DNA from: Pigmentiphaga sp.
Lineage (GTDB): Bacteria > Pseudomonadota > Gammaproteobacteria > Burkholderiales > Burkholderiaceae_B
Length of the DNA: 64,000 nt
Direction: 5' to 3'
Assembly (NCBI GenBank): GCA_023228945.1
Contig: JALOAI010000021.1
Span: 29,542-93,541, forward strand
Below, in pieces: positions 44,391 through 52,780 of this stretch (positions are counted from its first letter, which is position 1; every line of letters begins with the position of its first letter). The position numbers were made by a program, and so were the translations under genes. Under the pieces are notes generated by a model. The model was not told where the DNA came from. It was given only the letters and a program-made list of their open reading frames with translations, and made no database searches.

Positions 44391-45374
44391 TTATTGTGGC
44401 ACGATTCCCGCGGCCTGGATCACCTTGCGCCAGGTGGCGGTTTCGCTCTCCAGGCGCTGGCGCATGTCGTCCGGCGAGCCGGGATCGGCCACGATGTTCA
44501 TGCCGGCCAGCCGCTCCTTCAGCGCGGGGTCCGCCAGGATCTGGCGGGCGGCGGCGTTGAGCCGTTCGACCACGGCGTCGGGCAGGTCCGCCGGTCCGAA
44601 CAGCCTCCACCACGAGCCGAGATCCAGCTCGGGCAGGGGCAGGCCCGTGGCTTCGGAAAATGTCGGGACATCCGGCAGCGCCGGCGAGCGTTCGCGGCCG
44701 GTGATCGCCAGCGCGCGGAGCTGGCCGTTGCGGATGAAGCCTTCGGTGCTGCTAATCCCGGTGATGACCATGGAAATCTGCCCGCCCACGAGGTCGGTGA
44801 TCGCGGGGCCGGAGCCTTTGTAGGGAACTTGCCGGATGTCAGTGCCGGTGGCCGACTTGAGCACTTCGCCGGCCAGGTGGGTGAGGTTGCCGTTGCCGGC
44901 CGTGCCGTTGGTGAGTTCGCCCGGGTTGGCGCGGGCGTAGGCCAGCAACTCCTGCAGCGTGGCGGCCGGCACCTTGGGGTTCACGACCAGCGCCAGTGGC
45001 GCCTTGGCGAGCGGCGCGACGGCCCGCAGCCCGGCCTGCGGGTCGAACGGCATGGTGCGCATCAGGCTGGGGTTGGTGGCGAGGGTGAGATCGCCCAGCA
45101 GCAGCGTGTAGCCGTCGCGCCTGGCGCGCGCCACCTCGGCGCCACCGATGTTGCCGTTGGCGCCCGGCTTGTTGTCGACGATCACCTGCTGGCCCAGGGC
45201 ATCGGCCAGGATGGGCGCGAGCTGGCGGGCCAGGATGTCGGTGGGGCCGCCGGGGGAGTAGCCCACCACCAGCTTGATGGGGTGGCTGGGGTAGCCGGTG
45301 TCCTGGGCGGCCGCAGGGGCGGCGAGCGCCAGGCCGCAGATCAGGGCGGCAAGGGCGGAGCGGATCGGTTGCAT
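44391..45374 (-). CDS. Bug-family periplasmic solute receptor
   Basis: 327 residues with signal peptide (ALAAPAAAQDTGYPSHP). Motifs: IKLVVGYSPGGPTDILARQL, VIVDNKPGANGNIGGAE, NGTAGNGNLTHLAGEVL and QVPYKGSGPAI. It lies 39 bases downstream of the flavin monooxygenase and probably feeds the hydroxylated aromatic acid pathway encoded there. Confidence 0.94.
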   Translation of the reverse strand: MQPIRSALAALICGLALAAPAAAQDTGYPSHPIKLVVGYSPGGPTDILARQLAPILADALGQQVIVDNKPGANGNIGGAEVARARRDGYTLLLGDLTLATNPSLMRTMPFDPQAGLRAVAPLAKAPLALVVNPKVPAATLQELLAYARANPGELTNGTAGNGNLTHLAGEVLKSATGTDIRQVPYKGSGPAITDLVGGQISMVITGISSTEGFIRNGQLRALAITGRERSPALPDVPTFSEATGLPLPELDLGSWWRLFGPADLPDAVVERLNAAARQILADPALKERLAGMNIVADPGSPDDMRQRLESETATWRKVIQAAGIVPQ

Positions 45375-45413
45375 GGGGATGTCTCCTCGGGGGGGTGGAA
45401 GGGAGCGCCGGCT

Positions 45414-47222
45414 TCAGTGGCCGGCGGCGGCGCCGCGGGCGCGGTCGAGCAGGGCGGCGGCGCCCGCGGCCGGCCAGGCGTCGCCCCGCCAGGCCACGTG
45501 GCCGTCGGGGCGCACCAGCACCAGCCGGCGGCGGTAGGCGCGCTGGACGTCGTCGCCGTCCAGCGTATGGATGTCCAGCGGCAGGCCGGCCGCGCGCGCG
45601 GCGGCGGCCAGCGGTTCGCCGTCGGGGGCGTCGGCGCCGATGCGCAGCAGGGTGAAGCCGCGGCCGAATAGGTCGAGCGTGGAGCGGCCGTCGTCGAGCC
45701 AGACGTGGGGAGCGCGGTTGCCGGGGACGGCGCTCTGCCGGTAGATCATGACGGCTTCGGGTGGCAGCTCCTGCCACTCCGTCTGGACGGGATAGCCGTC
45801 GGCGACGTGCAGGGCCAGGCGCTGCCACTCGCGCAGCAGCGATGGGGTGATCGGCGTGCCGTCGTCCAGGATGCCCCGCAGCACCGCGCCGCTGGGCGCG
45901 GGCGGCGCGGTGGCCAGCGCCGGCAGCGTGGCCGGTGTGTCGTCGTCTGGCCAGCAGAGCGGCGATTCCGCATAGCTGTAGCCCATGTCGATGCCCAATT
46001 TGTACCACTCGCGCAGCATGGTGGCCGAGTAGCGGCGCCCGAGCTCGTAGCGCTCGAGCGCGCCGGCGTAAGTGGGCTCCAGCAGATTGGGATGGGCCCC
46101 CGGCGACATCATGCGGCGCAGGTTGCCGCTGGCCTCGCGCACGGCGCGCCAGGCCACCGGGCGGCGCTCGGTGTCGTAGGTGTCGAGCAGGCCGGGGCCG
46201 GCCCAGCCTTGCAGCGTCGCCGCCAGCTTCCACGCCAGGTCCACCGAGTCGCCGATGCCGGTATTCATGCCGAAGCCGCCGGTGGGCGAGGTGGAGTGCG
46301 CGGCGTCGCCGGCCAGCAGCACCCGGCCCGAGCGGTAGCGATCGGCCACCAGCTCGCGGCGAACCCAGGGCAGGATCGAGACGATTTCATAGTCGAAGGG
46401 CTTGCCCACCAGGCGCTCGATGGCTTGGCGGATCTCGGCTTCGCTCAGCTCCCGGCGCTGGGCGTCGCCGACGATCTGCACTCGCCACTGATCGCTGCCG
46501 TTGATCGCCACCATGGTCGCCCACACCCCTTCGGGGCCGATGAAGATGTGGCGGTAGGCCAGCGCCTTGTCGTGCTCGGCGAACAGGTTGGCGCAGCGGA
46601 AGATCACGTTGGTGGTGTAGGTCAGCACGCCCAGGCCGTCGGTGCCGATGCCCAGCTCGCGGCGGATGCCGCTGTTGGCGCCGTCGCAGGCCACCAGCCA
46701 GCGTGCCCGCAGGGTCTGTTCGTCGCCGTCCTCGCCCTGCACGTCGACTTCGATGTGTTCGCCGGTCTGCCGATGCCGCAGGTAGCGGGTGCGGTAGCGC
46801 AGGTCCACGCTGTCGAAGCGCGCGGCAAAGCGGCGCAGGATGGGATCGAACAGGTTCTGCGGGCAGCGTACGCGGACTTCCGGGCTGGCGCCGAGGCGCT
46901 TTTCCTCGGGACCGCCGGAGGGGGTGAGAAAGGTTTCTCGGCCCAGCTCGTAGCCGTTGAGGCTGGTGAGGTAGACCATGTCCTGCGGGTACGTGGCGGG
47001 ATAGGGGCAGGCCTTGATTTCGGACACCAGGCCCCAGCGCCGGCAGAACTCCATGGTGCGGACATTGACGCCGTCCATCTTGGGCTGGACGATGGCGCCG
47101 TCGGTCTGCTCCACCAGAATGCACGAGATGCCGCGCCAGCCGAGGTCGCCGGCCAGCGCCAGACCGACCGGGCCGCCGCCGACGACGATGACGTCGGCGG
47201 CCGAAGGTTGAGGATGTTGCAT
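45414..47222 (-). CDS. FAD-dependent aromatic monooxygenase (MhpA/TfdB type)
   Basis: 602 residues, class A flavoprotein hydroxylase. The FAD motif GGGPVG is at 15-20; the DG motif GARWLVACDGANSGIRRELG-like segment and GRVLLAGDAAHSTSPTGGFGMNTGIGD follow. A thioredoxin-like C-terminal domain, as in phenol hydroxylase and MhpA relatives, fits the length. It may hydroxylate a benzoate or phenylpropionate to a gentisate-like diphenol, given the neighbouring dioxygenase. ATG 47222 follows GATCCCAC; a longer frame from 47495 is antisense to nothing but lacks family similarity. Confidence 0.92.
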   Translation of the reverse strand: MQHPQPSAADVIVVGGGPVGLALAGDLGWRGISCILVEQTDGAIVQPKMDGVNVRTMEFCRRWGLVSEIKACPYPATYPQDMVYLTSLNGYELGRETFLTPSGGPEEKRLGASPEVRVRCPQNLFDPILRRFAARFDSVDLRYRTRYLRHRQTGEHIEVDVQGEDGDEQTLRARWLVACDGANSGIRRELGIGTDGLGVLTYTTNVIFRCANLFAEHDKALAYRHIFIGPEGVWATMVAINGSDQWRVQIVGDAQRRELSEAEIRQAIERLVGKPFDYEIVSILPWVRRELVADRYRSGRVLLAGDAAHSTSPTGGFGMNTGIGDSVDLAWKLAATLQGWAGPGLLDTYDTERRPVAWRAVREASGNLRRMMSPGAHPNLLEPTYAGALERYELGRRYSATMLREWYKLGIDMGYSYAESPLCWPDDDTPATLPALATAPPAPSGAVLRGILDDGTPITPSLLREWQRLALHVADGYPVQTEWQELPPEAVMIYRQSAVPGNRAPHVWLDDGRSTLDLFGRGFTLLRIGADAPDGEPLAAAARAAGLPLDIHTLDGDDVQRAYRRRLVLVRPDGHVAWRGDAWPAAGAAALLDRARGAAAGH

Positions 47223-47253
47223 GTGGGATCTTTGACGAAAAAAGAACGTGCCC

Positions 47254-48237
47254 TCAGGCCGCCGCGGAGGTCTCGGCCAGGGGTTCTTCGTGCAGGTAGC
47301 CGAGCAGGCGAAGCATGTGCTCGTCGGAGACGACGAACAGGTCGGCCGGCTCGCTGGTAGCCAGGCTGAAGGCATGCCAGGCGGGCACGGCGAAGACGTC
47401 GCCGGGCGCCCAGGCAAAGCGCTGTCCGCCCACCTGGGCGGCGCCGTGTCCCGACTTGACGCAGACGATCTGGTTGGCGGTGGTCCGCCAGGCACGCGTC
47501 CGGCAATCCGCCGGCAGCCGGTGCATGGCCAGGGTCAGCGTGGGGATGGCGGCCTGGCTGTCGAGGACGACACGTTTGCCGTAGCGGCCCTGGAGGTCGG
47601 GCGCGGCGGAGTCCAGGGCCGCGGCGGTCTGCTCCCAGGGGAACACGAAGGGATGATCGCGGGTGACGGTGTCGGGCTGCTGGAAGCCTTCCGGCCAGTG
47701 CTCCAGGCGCATGGGTTCCAGCAACTGCACCGTGGGCACGTCGAGGAAGTCCACCCAGTAGCCCGGGCGGTCCCCGTCGTTGCCATGGCCGTGCCAATGC
47801 CAGCCCGGCGTCAGCAGTACGTCGCCCGGGCGCATATCGATGCGCGTGCCGTCCACCACGGTGTAGGAGGTGTCAGGGACGTCAAGCACGAAGCGCAGGG
47901 CATGCGGGCTGTGGCGGTGCGAGCGGGCACGTTCGCCCGGCAGGATCATCTGGTAGGCCGACACCAGGGTGCGCAGGGTGGCGTAGTGGTTGCCGGGATG
48001 AGGGTTGACCAGAAACAGGTTGCGGCGCTCAGCCAGCTCGGTGTCGATCAGCTGGCCCGCCGTGTCCAGCGCGGCCCGCGCCTCCGCCCAGCGCCAGTGC
48101 GCCGGCACGAAGGCGGTGCGCGGTTCGGCCCACAGCGAGGGCTCGGCCTTGTTCCAGCCGGCCCGGAACGACAGCGGCGCCAGCTCGCGGTTGAGCGTGT
48201 CGAGATCGTCGAGGTCGGCGAAGGATTGGCGGTTCAT
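47254..48237 (-). CDS. Gentisate 1,2-dioxygenase-like bicupin
   Basis: 327 residues, two cupin domains. The first carries RSHRHSPHALRFVLD with the expected His ligands and GDVLLTPGWHWHGHGN, the second GGQRFAWAPGDVFAVPAWHAFS. This is the pattern of gentisate, 1-hydroxy-2-naphthoate and salicylate 1,2-dioxygenases; gentisate ring cleavage is the most common role. It is followed by the monooxygenase and preceded by an FAH-family hydrolase with 10 bases between. Confidence 0.92.
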   Translation of the reverse strand: MNRQSFADLDDLDTLNRELAPLSFRAGWNKAEPSLWAEPRTAFVPAHWRWAEARAALDTAGQLIDTELAERRNLFLVNPHPGNHYATLRTLVSAYQMILPGERARSHRHSPHALRFVLDVPDTSYTVVDGTRIDMRPGDVLLTPGWHWHGHGNDGDRPGYWVDFLDVPTVQLLEPMRLEHWPEGFQQPDTVTRDHPFVFPWEQTAAALDSAAPDLQGRYGKRVVLDSQAAIPTLTLAMHRLPADCRTRAWRTTANQIVCVKSGHGAAQVGGQRFAWAPGDVFAVPAWHAFSLATSEPADLFVVSDEHMLRLLGYLHEEPLAETSAAA

Positions 48238-48247
48238 GGACGTCTCC

Positions 48248-49126
48248 TCAGATGTTAGGCAGGGTGCGCGGGATGGCCACGTTCCAGCCGCCTTCGCCCT
48301 GGGCCACGGCCACCGTCATGCGGCCCACGCCGGGCGTGATGTCGATGGTGATCTCGTCGCCGGGCACGACGGGGCCCACGCCCTCGGCGGTGCCGGTGGC
48401 GATCACGTCGCCCGGCTCCAGCGTCATCACCGACGAGCACATGGCGATGATCTCGGGCACGTCGACGATCATGTCGCGGGTCCAGGCATCCTGCCGGGGC
48501 TCGCCGTTGACCCAGAGCTGGACGCGCAGGGCCGACGGATCGGGCACTTCGTCGGCGGTGGTGATCCACGGGCCGAGCGGCGTGAAGGTGTCGTAAGACT
48601 TGCGGATGGCGCGCTCCTGTTTGCCGCGCACCGTCATATCGAGCAGACAGCCATAGCCGAACACGTAGTCGAGCGCCTGCTCGCGCGGGATGTGGCGGCC
48701 GCGGCGGCCGATTACCACTGCCAGCTCGGCCTCGTGGTGAACGGCGCGGCCAGGCAGATCAGGCAGCAGCACGGGTTGGCCGGCGCCTGACAGCGATGAG
48801 GCGCTCTTCACGAAGAAGCCGCCATTTTTCGAGATCGCCGGCGACGACATCTCCAGCGCATGGGCATGATAGTTGACCGGAATAGCGATGAGTTTGTTGG
48901 GCCAGGGCACCGGGTTATCGATCACCACGCTATCGATCGCCAGGGGCTCCGCCGCCAGCGCCGCGGCGAGCAGGTCGTCGCGCCGGTGGGCGAATTGTTC
49001 GATCAGCCGCACCACGCCGACGGGCGGCCAGAATTCGGGATCGACGCCGGCCGCCGTCGTGACGTCGCGCACGGTGTCGTCGATGACGAGGCCGATCCGG
49101 CCGTTGTTGAAACGTAGCAACTTCAA
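48248..49126 (-). CDS. Fumarylacetoacetate hydrolase family enzyme
   Basis: 292 residues. FAH core: VNYHAHALEM, HHEAELAVVIGRRG, YGCLLDMTVRG, SYDTFTPLGPWI and TLEPGDVIATGTAEGVGP. Members hydrolyse fumaryl- or maleylpyruvate, or decarboxylate related ring-cleavage products. It heads the gentisate-type operon. No maleylpyruvate isomerase is present, so direct maleylpyruvate hydrolysis is possible. Confidence 0.93.
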   Translation of the reverse strand: MKLLRFNNGRIGLVIDDTVRDVTTAAGVDPEFWPPVGVVRLIEQFAHRRDDLLAAALAAEPLAIDSVVIDNPVPWPNKLIAIPVNYHAHALEMSSPAISKNGGFFVKSASSLSGAGQPVLLPDLPGRAVHHEAELAVVIGRRGRHIPREQALDYVFGYGCLLDMTVRGKQERAIRKSYDTFTPLGPWITTADEVPDPSALRVQLWVNGEPRQDAWTRDMIVDVPEIIAMCSSVMTLEPGDVIATGTAEGVGPVVPGDEITIDITPGVGRMTVAVAQGEGGWNVAIPRTLPNI

Positions 49127-49182
49127 GGTGAGTCCTCCTGCGGGGCGGGCCGGATATGGCCGACAGATGAGGGCGCCCCCTA

Positions 49183-49216
49183 GCCCGCCGCCGCGCGGCG
49201 GGCCTTCCCCCGAAGG
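49183..49216. repeat. Paired hairpins in the FAH-ribD gap
   Basis: GCCCGCCGC and GCGGCGGGC form perfect 9-bp arms around CGC (49183-49203), directly followed by CCTTC-CCCC-GAAGG (49203-49216). The 275-base gap holds no gene. It looks like an Alcaligenaceae-type intergenic palindromic repeat and could act as a bidirectional transcription barrier. Confidence 0.55.
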
Positions 49217-49401
49217 GTGTCAGGGAACTTGGGGGCCGCCCGGCGTTCCTGGAAAGGACTGTACCGAGACGCTGTCGGAAGGAGAATCGCTATATCGAGA
49301 TGGGAGATATCTCGGTTTCGGCAGTGGCCGCGAACCGTTCGGATCCGTGCCCGCAAGCCGGCGCCGGGACCGGGCCCGGGGCAGCGTCCGGGATTAACGG
49401 A

Positions 49402-50772
49402 TCAGACCGCTATTGCCCGCCGCAAAGCCGACCAGCGTTCCGCATGGCGGGCTCGCAGCCGCAAATCCGCGCCCACCTGGCCGACGTCGATGAACTCGAA
49501 CGCCGCCCCCTCCGGCAGGGTGTCGCGGGCGGGCAACTGCGCCATCGGCTGGGCATCGCCCAGCAGCAGCGGCGCCTGGTACACCAGCAGCTCGTCGACC
49601 ACGCCGGCCTGCAGCAGGGCGCCGCTGAGGCGAGGACCGGCCTCGGCGTGGATCTCGTTGATATCGTGCTCGCCCAGCCAGCGCATGACCGCGGACAGGT
49701 CGAGACGACCGTCGTTGCCCGCCGGTAGGCGCACCACTTCGGCGTGCCGGTGCGCCAGTTCGGCATCGCGCGGCGGCGCTCGTTCAGTGGTGAACACCCA
49801 GGTGGGCGTGCCGTCGAGCAAGCGTGCGTCCACGGGCAGGCGCAGCCGGCTGTCGAGCACAATCTTGCGCGGCAGGCGCAGGATGCGCCCTTGTCGAGGC
49901 GTTAGCTGGGGATCATCTGCCAGGACGGTGCCGATGCCGGTGAGCACGGCGCAGGCGCGAGCGCGCCAAAGATGGCCATCCTGTCGCGCGGCGGCGCCGG
50001 TGATCCATTGCGATACGCCGTTGTGCAGGGCGCTGCGGCCGTCGATCGATCCGGCCAGCTTGAGCCAGAGCCAAGGCGTGCCGCGCGTCATGCGGCCAAC
50101 GAAGCCCGGGTTCTGGGCCAGCGCCGCCTCGCTGGCCACCCCCTGGACGACTTCGATGCCGGCCTCGCGCAAGCGCTTCAGGCCGCGTCCACCGACTTGC
50201 GGATTGGGATCGGTGAGCGCCACCACCACCCGTGCCGGCCGTGCGGCGATCACGGCATCGACGCAGGGTGGCGTGCGGCCGTAATGACTGCACGGCTCCA
50301 GCGTGACGTAGAACGTACTGCCGGCGAGGTCGTGCCCTCGCGCCTTGGCATCGCGCAGGGCCATGATCTCGGCGTGGGGGCCCCCGGCCTGCTGGGTGGC
50401 GCCGGCGCCCAGGCACTCGCCATGCCGGACGATGACACAACCCACGCGTGGATTGGGCGTGGTGAGGTTCATGACCGTGTCCGCCTGCGCCAGGGCTTGC
50501 GCCATCCAATGGCTGTCTTGCGCCTCCTGATCGAGGGGCGCGCCGGATGGACGGCCCTCCGGTCGCTTCGCGACTTCCTCCCCGGGGGAGGATTCGCGCT
50601 TGGGGCGGTTCGGCGCGCCGGATGGACGGCCCTCCGGTCGCTTCGCGACTTCCTCCCCGGGGGAGGATTCGCGCTTGGGGCGGTTCGGCGCGCCGGATGG
50701 ACGGCCCTCCGGTCGCTGCGCGACTTCCTCCCCGAGGGAGGATTCGCGCTTGGGACGGCCCGGCGCGCTCAT
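49402..50772 (-). CDS. ribD: Bifunctional riboflavin deaminase/reductase with repeat-built N-terminus
   Basis: 456 residues, about 80 more than usual. It catalyses the deamination and reduction steps of riboflavin synthesis. The deaminase zinc site is His133-A-Glu135 with Cys161 and Cys170 (PCSHYGRTPPC); the reductase domain fills the second half. Residues 4-78 are three near-identical 25-residue units (RPKRESSPGEEVAKRPEGR...), encoded by 75-bp DNA repeats; the canonical start corresponds to about residue 85-90. The ATG overlaps the nrdR stop (ATGA), favouring translation from the repeats. Confidence 0.95.
   Translation of the reverse strand: MSAPGRPKRESSLGEEVAQRPEGRPSGAPNRPKRESSPGEEVAKRPEGRPSGAPNRPKRESSPGEEVAKRPEGRPSGAPLDQEAQDSHWMAQALAQADTVMNLTTPNPRVGCVIVRHGECLGAGATQQAGGPHAEIMALRDAKARGHDLAGSTFYVTLEPCSHYGRTPPCVDAVIAARPARVVVALTDPNPQVGGRGLKRLREAGIEVVQGVASEAALAQNPGFVGRMTRGTPWLWLKLAGSIDGRSALHNGVSQWITGAAARQDGHLWRARACAVLTGIGTVLADDPQLTPRQGRILRLPRKIVLDSRLRLPVDARLLDGTPTWVFTTERAPPRDAELAHRHAEVVRLPAGNDGRLDLSAVMRWLGEHDINEIHAEAGPRLSGALLQAGVVDELLVYQAPLLLGDAQPMAQLPARDTLPEGAAFEFIDVGQVGADLRLRARHAERWSALRRAIAV
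50537..50761 (-). repeat. Three tandem 75-bp repeats inside ribD
   Basis: Units 50537-50611, 50612-50686 and 50687-50761; the third (first in reading order) differs at a few positions. Each unit holds two stems: TCCTCCCC/GGGGAGGA around one base, and GTCGC/GCGAC around TTC (GAA on the coding strand). Seventy-five is divisible by three, so the frame is kept. Confidence 0.95.
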
Positions 50773-51299
50773 GGCTCGGCCGGATCGGTATCAGGGCGGG
50801 GCTTGGCGCCGCCGGCTTCGGTGTTGCCGTTGGCTTCGTCGTCGCGGCGGGCCTGGCGCATTTCGTCGACCATCGCGGTAAAGGCGTCGACGTCGTCGAA
50901 GCCCTGATAGACCGAGGCGAAGCGAACGTAGGCCACCCGATCCAGGCGGCGAAGCTCGGCCATTACCAGCTCGCCGATGCGTTGCGACGATACCTCCCGC
51001 TCCCCCAGGGTGCGTAGGGTTTCTTCGATGCGCTCGACGGCGGTCTCGACGTGTTCGGTGCTGACGGGACGTTTGCGCAGTGCGAGGTTGAAGCTGGCGC
51101 GCAGTTTGGCCGGGTCGTAATCGCTGCGATTGCCGTTGCGCTTGACGACCACCGGCATGGCGATCTCGGCCCGCTCATAAGTGGTGAAGCGGCGATCACA
51201 GGCCTGGCAGCGCCGGCGGCGTCGCAGGGCGTCGCCTTCATCGTAGGTGCGGGTTTCGACGACCTGGGTATCGGGATGGCTACAGAAGGGGCATCTCAT
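50769..51299 (-). CDS. nrdR: Transcriptional repressor NrdR
   Basis: 176 residues. Zinc ribbon with Cys3/Cys6 (MRCPFCSHP) and the CQAC pair, then an ATP-cone domain starting at MPVVVKRNGNRSDYD. It represses ribonucleotide reductase genes in response to bound ATP/dATP. The tail (ANGNTEAGGAKPRPDTDPAEP) is a low-complexity extension. ATG 51299 gives the family start. glyA lies upstream and ribD overlaps downstream, a standard Burkholderiales order. Confidence 0.96.
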   Translation of the reverse strand: MRCPFCSHPDTQVVETRTYDEGDALRRRRRCQACDRRFTTYERAEIAMPVVVKRNGNRSDYDPAKLRASFNLALRKRPVSTEHVETAVERIEETLRTLGEREVSSQRIGELVMAELRRLDRVAYVRFASVYQGFDDVDAFTAMVDEMRQARRDDEANGNTEAGGAKPRPDTDPAEP

Positions 51300-51388
51300 T
51301 GGGCACCTGCGCAACGGTTCGGGCACCCGTGTCCCGGTGCCGCCGATCCGCCTGCTGGCGGAACCGGCGGTGCGGGACGGCAGGGGTT

Positions 51389-52636
51389 TTAGCCGCCATA
51401 TACCGGAAATTGGCGGGTGAGCGCATCGACCTGCTCACGCACCTTGGCGATGTTCGCCTCATCGCGGGGATTATCGAGCACATCGGCGATCAGATGGCCG
51501 GTGCGCGTGGCTTCGGCCTCGCGGAAGCCGCGAGTGGTCATGGCCGGCGTGCCCACCCGGATGCCGCTGGTGACGAAGGGCTTCTCGGGATCATTGGGGA
51601 TGGCGTTTTTATTGGTGGTGATATGCGCCTGGCCCAGCACCGCCTCGGCTTCCTTGCCGGTGATGCCCTTGGGGCGGAGATCGACCAGCATGACATGGCT
51701 TTCGGTGCGGCCCGACACGATGCGCAGGCCGCGTTCGATGAGCGCCGCGGCCAAGGCCTGGGCGTTGCGCGCCACCTGCTGCGCATAGTCCTTGAACTCG
51801 GGCTGCAGGGCCTCCTGGAAGGCCACCGCCTTGGCGGCGATCACATGCATCAGCGGACCACCCTGGATACCGGGGAAGATCGCCGAATTGATGATCTTCT
51901 CGTGCTCGGCCCGCATCATGATCACGCCGCCGCGCGGGCCGCGCAGCGACTTGTGGGTGGTGGAGGTAACGAAGTCGGCATGCGGCACCGGGTTGGGGTA
52001 GGCGCCGCCCGCCACCAGCCCCGCATAGTGGGCGATATCGACCATGAAATAGGCGCCGTGCTCGCGCGCGATACGAGCCATGCGCTCGAAATCGATGCGC
52101 AACGCATAGGCCGAGGCGCCGCCCACGATCATCTTGGGCTTGTGCTCGGCGGCCAGCCGCTCGAGCTGGTCGTAGTCGATCTCCTCCTGGGCGTTGAGGC
52201 CGTAGGAGACGAAGTTGTAGAGCTTGCCCGAGGCGTTGACCGGCGAACCGTGCGTGAGGTGGCCCCCCTCGGCCAGGCTCATGCCCAGCACGGTATCGCC
52301 CGGCTGAAGCACGGCCATGTACACGGCCTGGTTGGCCTGCGAGCCCGAGTTGGGCTGCACGTTGGCCGCCTCGGCGCCGAACAGCTGCTTGAGCCGGTCG
52401 ATGGCGAGCTGTTCCACGATATCCACGTACTCGCAACCGCCGTAATACCGCTTGCCTGGATAACCCTCGGCGTACTTATTGGTGAGCTGGGTGCCTTGCG
52501 CCTGCATCACGGCAGGGCTGGTGTAGTTCTCGGAGGCGATTAGCTCGATGTGCTGCTCTTGGCGGGTATTTTCTTGCTGGATGGCGGCCCAGACGTCCGG
52601 ATCGGTCTGGGCGATGGTGCGGTTGCGGTCGAACAT
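51389..52636 (-). CDS. glyA: Serine hydroxymethyltransferase
   Basis: 415 residues, full length. It interconverts serine and glycine with tetrahydrofolate. The PLP lysine is in VTSTTHKSLRGPRGG; ASENYTSPAVMQAQGTQLTNKYAEGYPGKRYYGG is the N-terminal signature. ATG 52636 is chosen with GGAGCC upstream. The 89-base gap to nrdR contains a nested GC-rich stem-loop (around 51338-51368) without T-run. Confidence 0.98.
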   Translation of the reverse strand: MFDRNRTIAQTDPDVWAAIQQENTRQEQHIELIASENYTSPAVMQAQGTQLTNKYAEGYPGKRYYGGCEYVDIVEQLAIDRLKQLFGAEAANVQPNSGSQANQAVYMAVLQPGDTVLGMSLAEGGHLTHGSPVNASGKLYNFVSYGLNAQEEIDYDQLERLAAEHKPKMIVGGASAYALRIDFERMARIAREHGAYFMVDIAHYAGLVAGGAYPNPVPHADFVTSTTHKSLRGPRGGVIMMRAEHEKIINSAIFPGIQGGPLMHVIAAKAVAFQEALQPEFKDYAQQVARNAQALAAALIERGLRIVSGRTESHVMLVDLRPKGITGKEAEAVLGQAHITTNKNAIPNDPEKPFVTSGIRVGTPAMTTRGFREAEATRTGHLIADVLDNPRDEANIAKVREQVDALTRQFPVYGG

Positions 52637-52780
52637 GGGGGGCTCCTGCGGGGATAATCCGGCGAAAACACACCAGTTTATCTGATTATGCTCCCAAAAA
52701 GGCGTAAGAGCGGGGGCGGGCTTACTCCCCGGAACCCGCTGGCCGATCGGGCCGCGCACCCGGGAACCGCGGAGCGGTCA

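Noticed and set aside
45705..47360. 551-codon open frame on the plus strand opposite the flavin monooxygenase
   Set aside because: Composition is shadow-like and no family motif is visible; the minus-strand gene has intact FAD motifs.
49127..49401. Possible FMN riboswitch near ribD
   Set aside because: The gap is at the 3' end of ribD, not upstream of it, and no RFN-like conserved core is visible; its structure is explained by palindromic repeats.
50537..50761. CRISPR-like array
   Set aside because: The three 75-bp units are contiguous without spacers and lie inside an open reading frame, so this is a tandem repeat.
52637..52780. Glycine riboswitch upstream of glyA
   Set aside because: The stretch is short and has no tandem aptamer-like conserved stems; nothing beyond a plain leader is seen.
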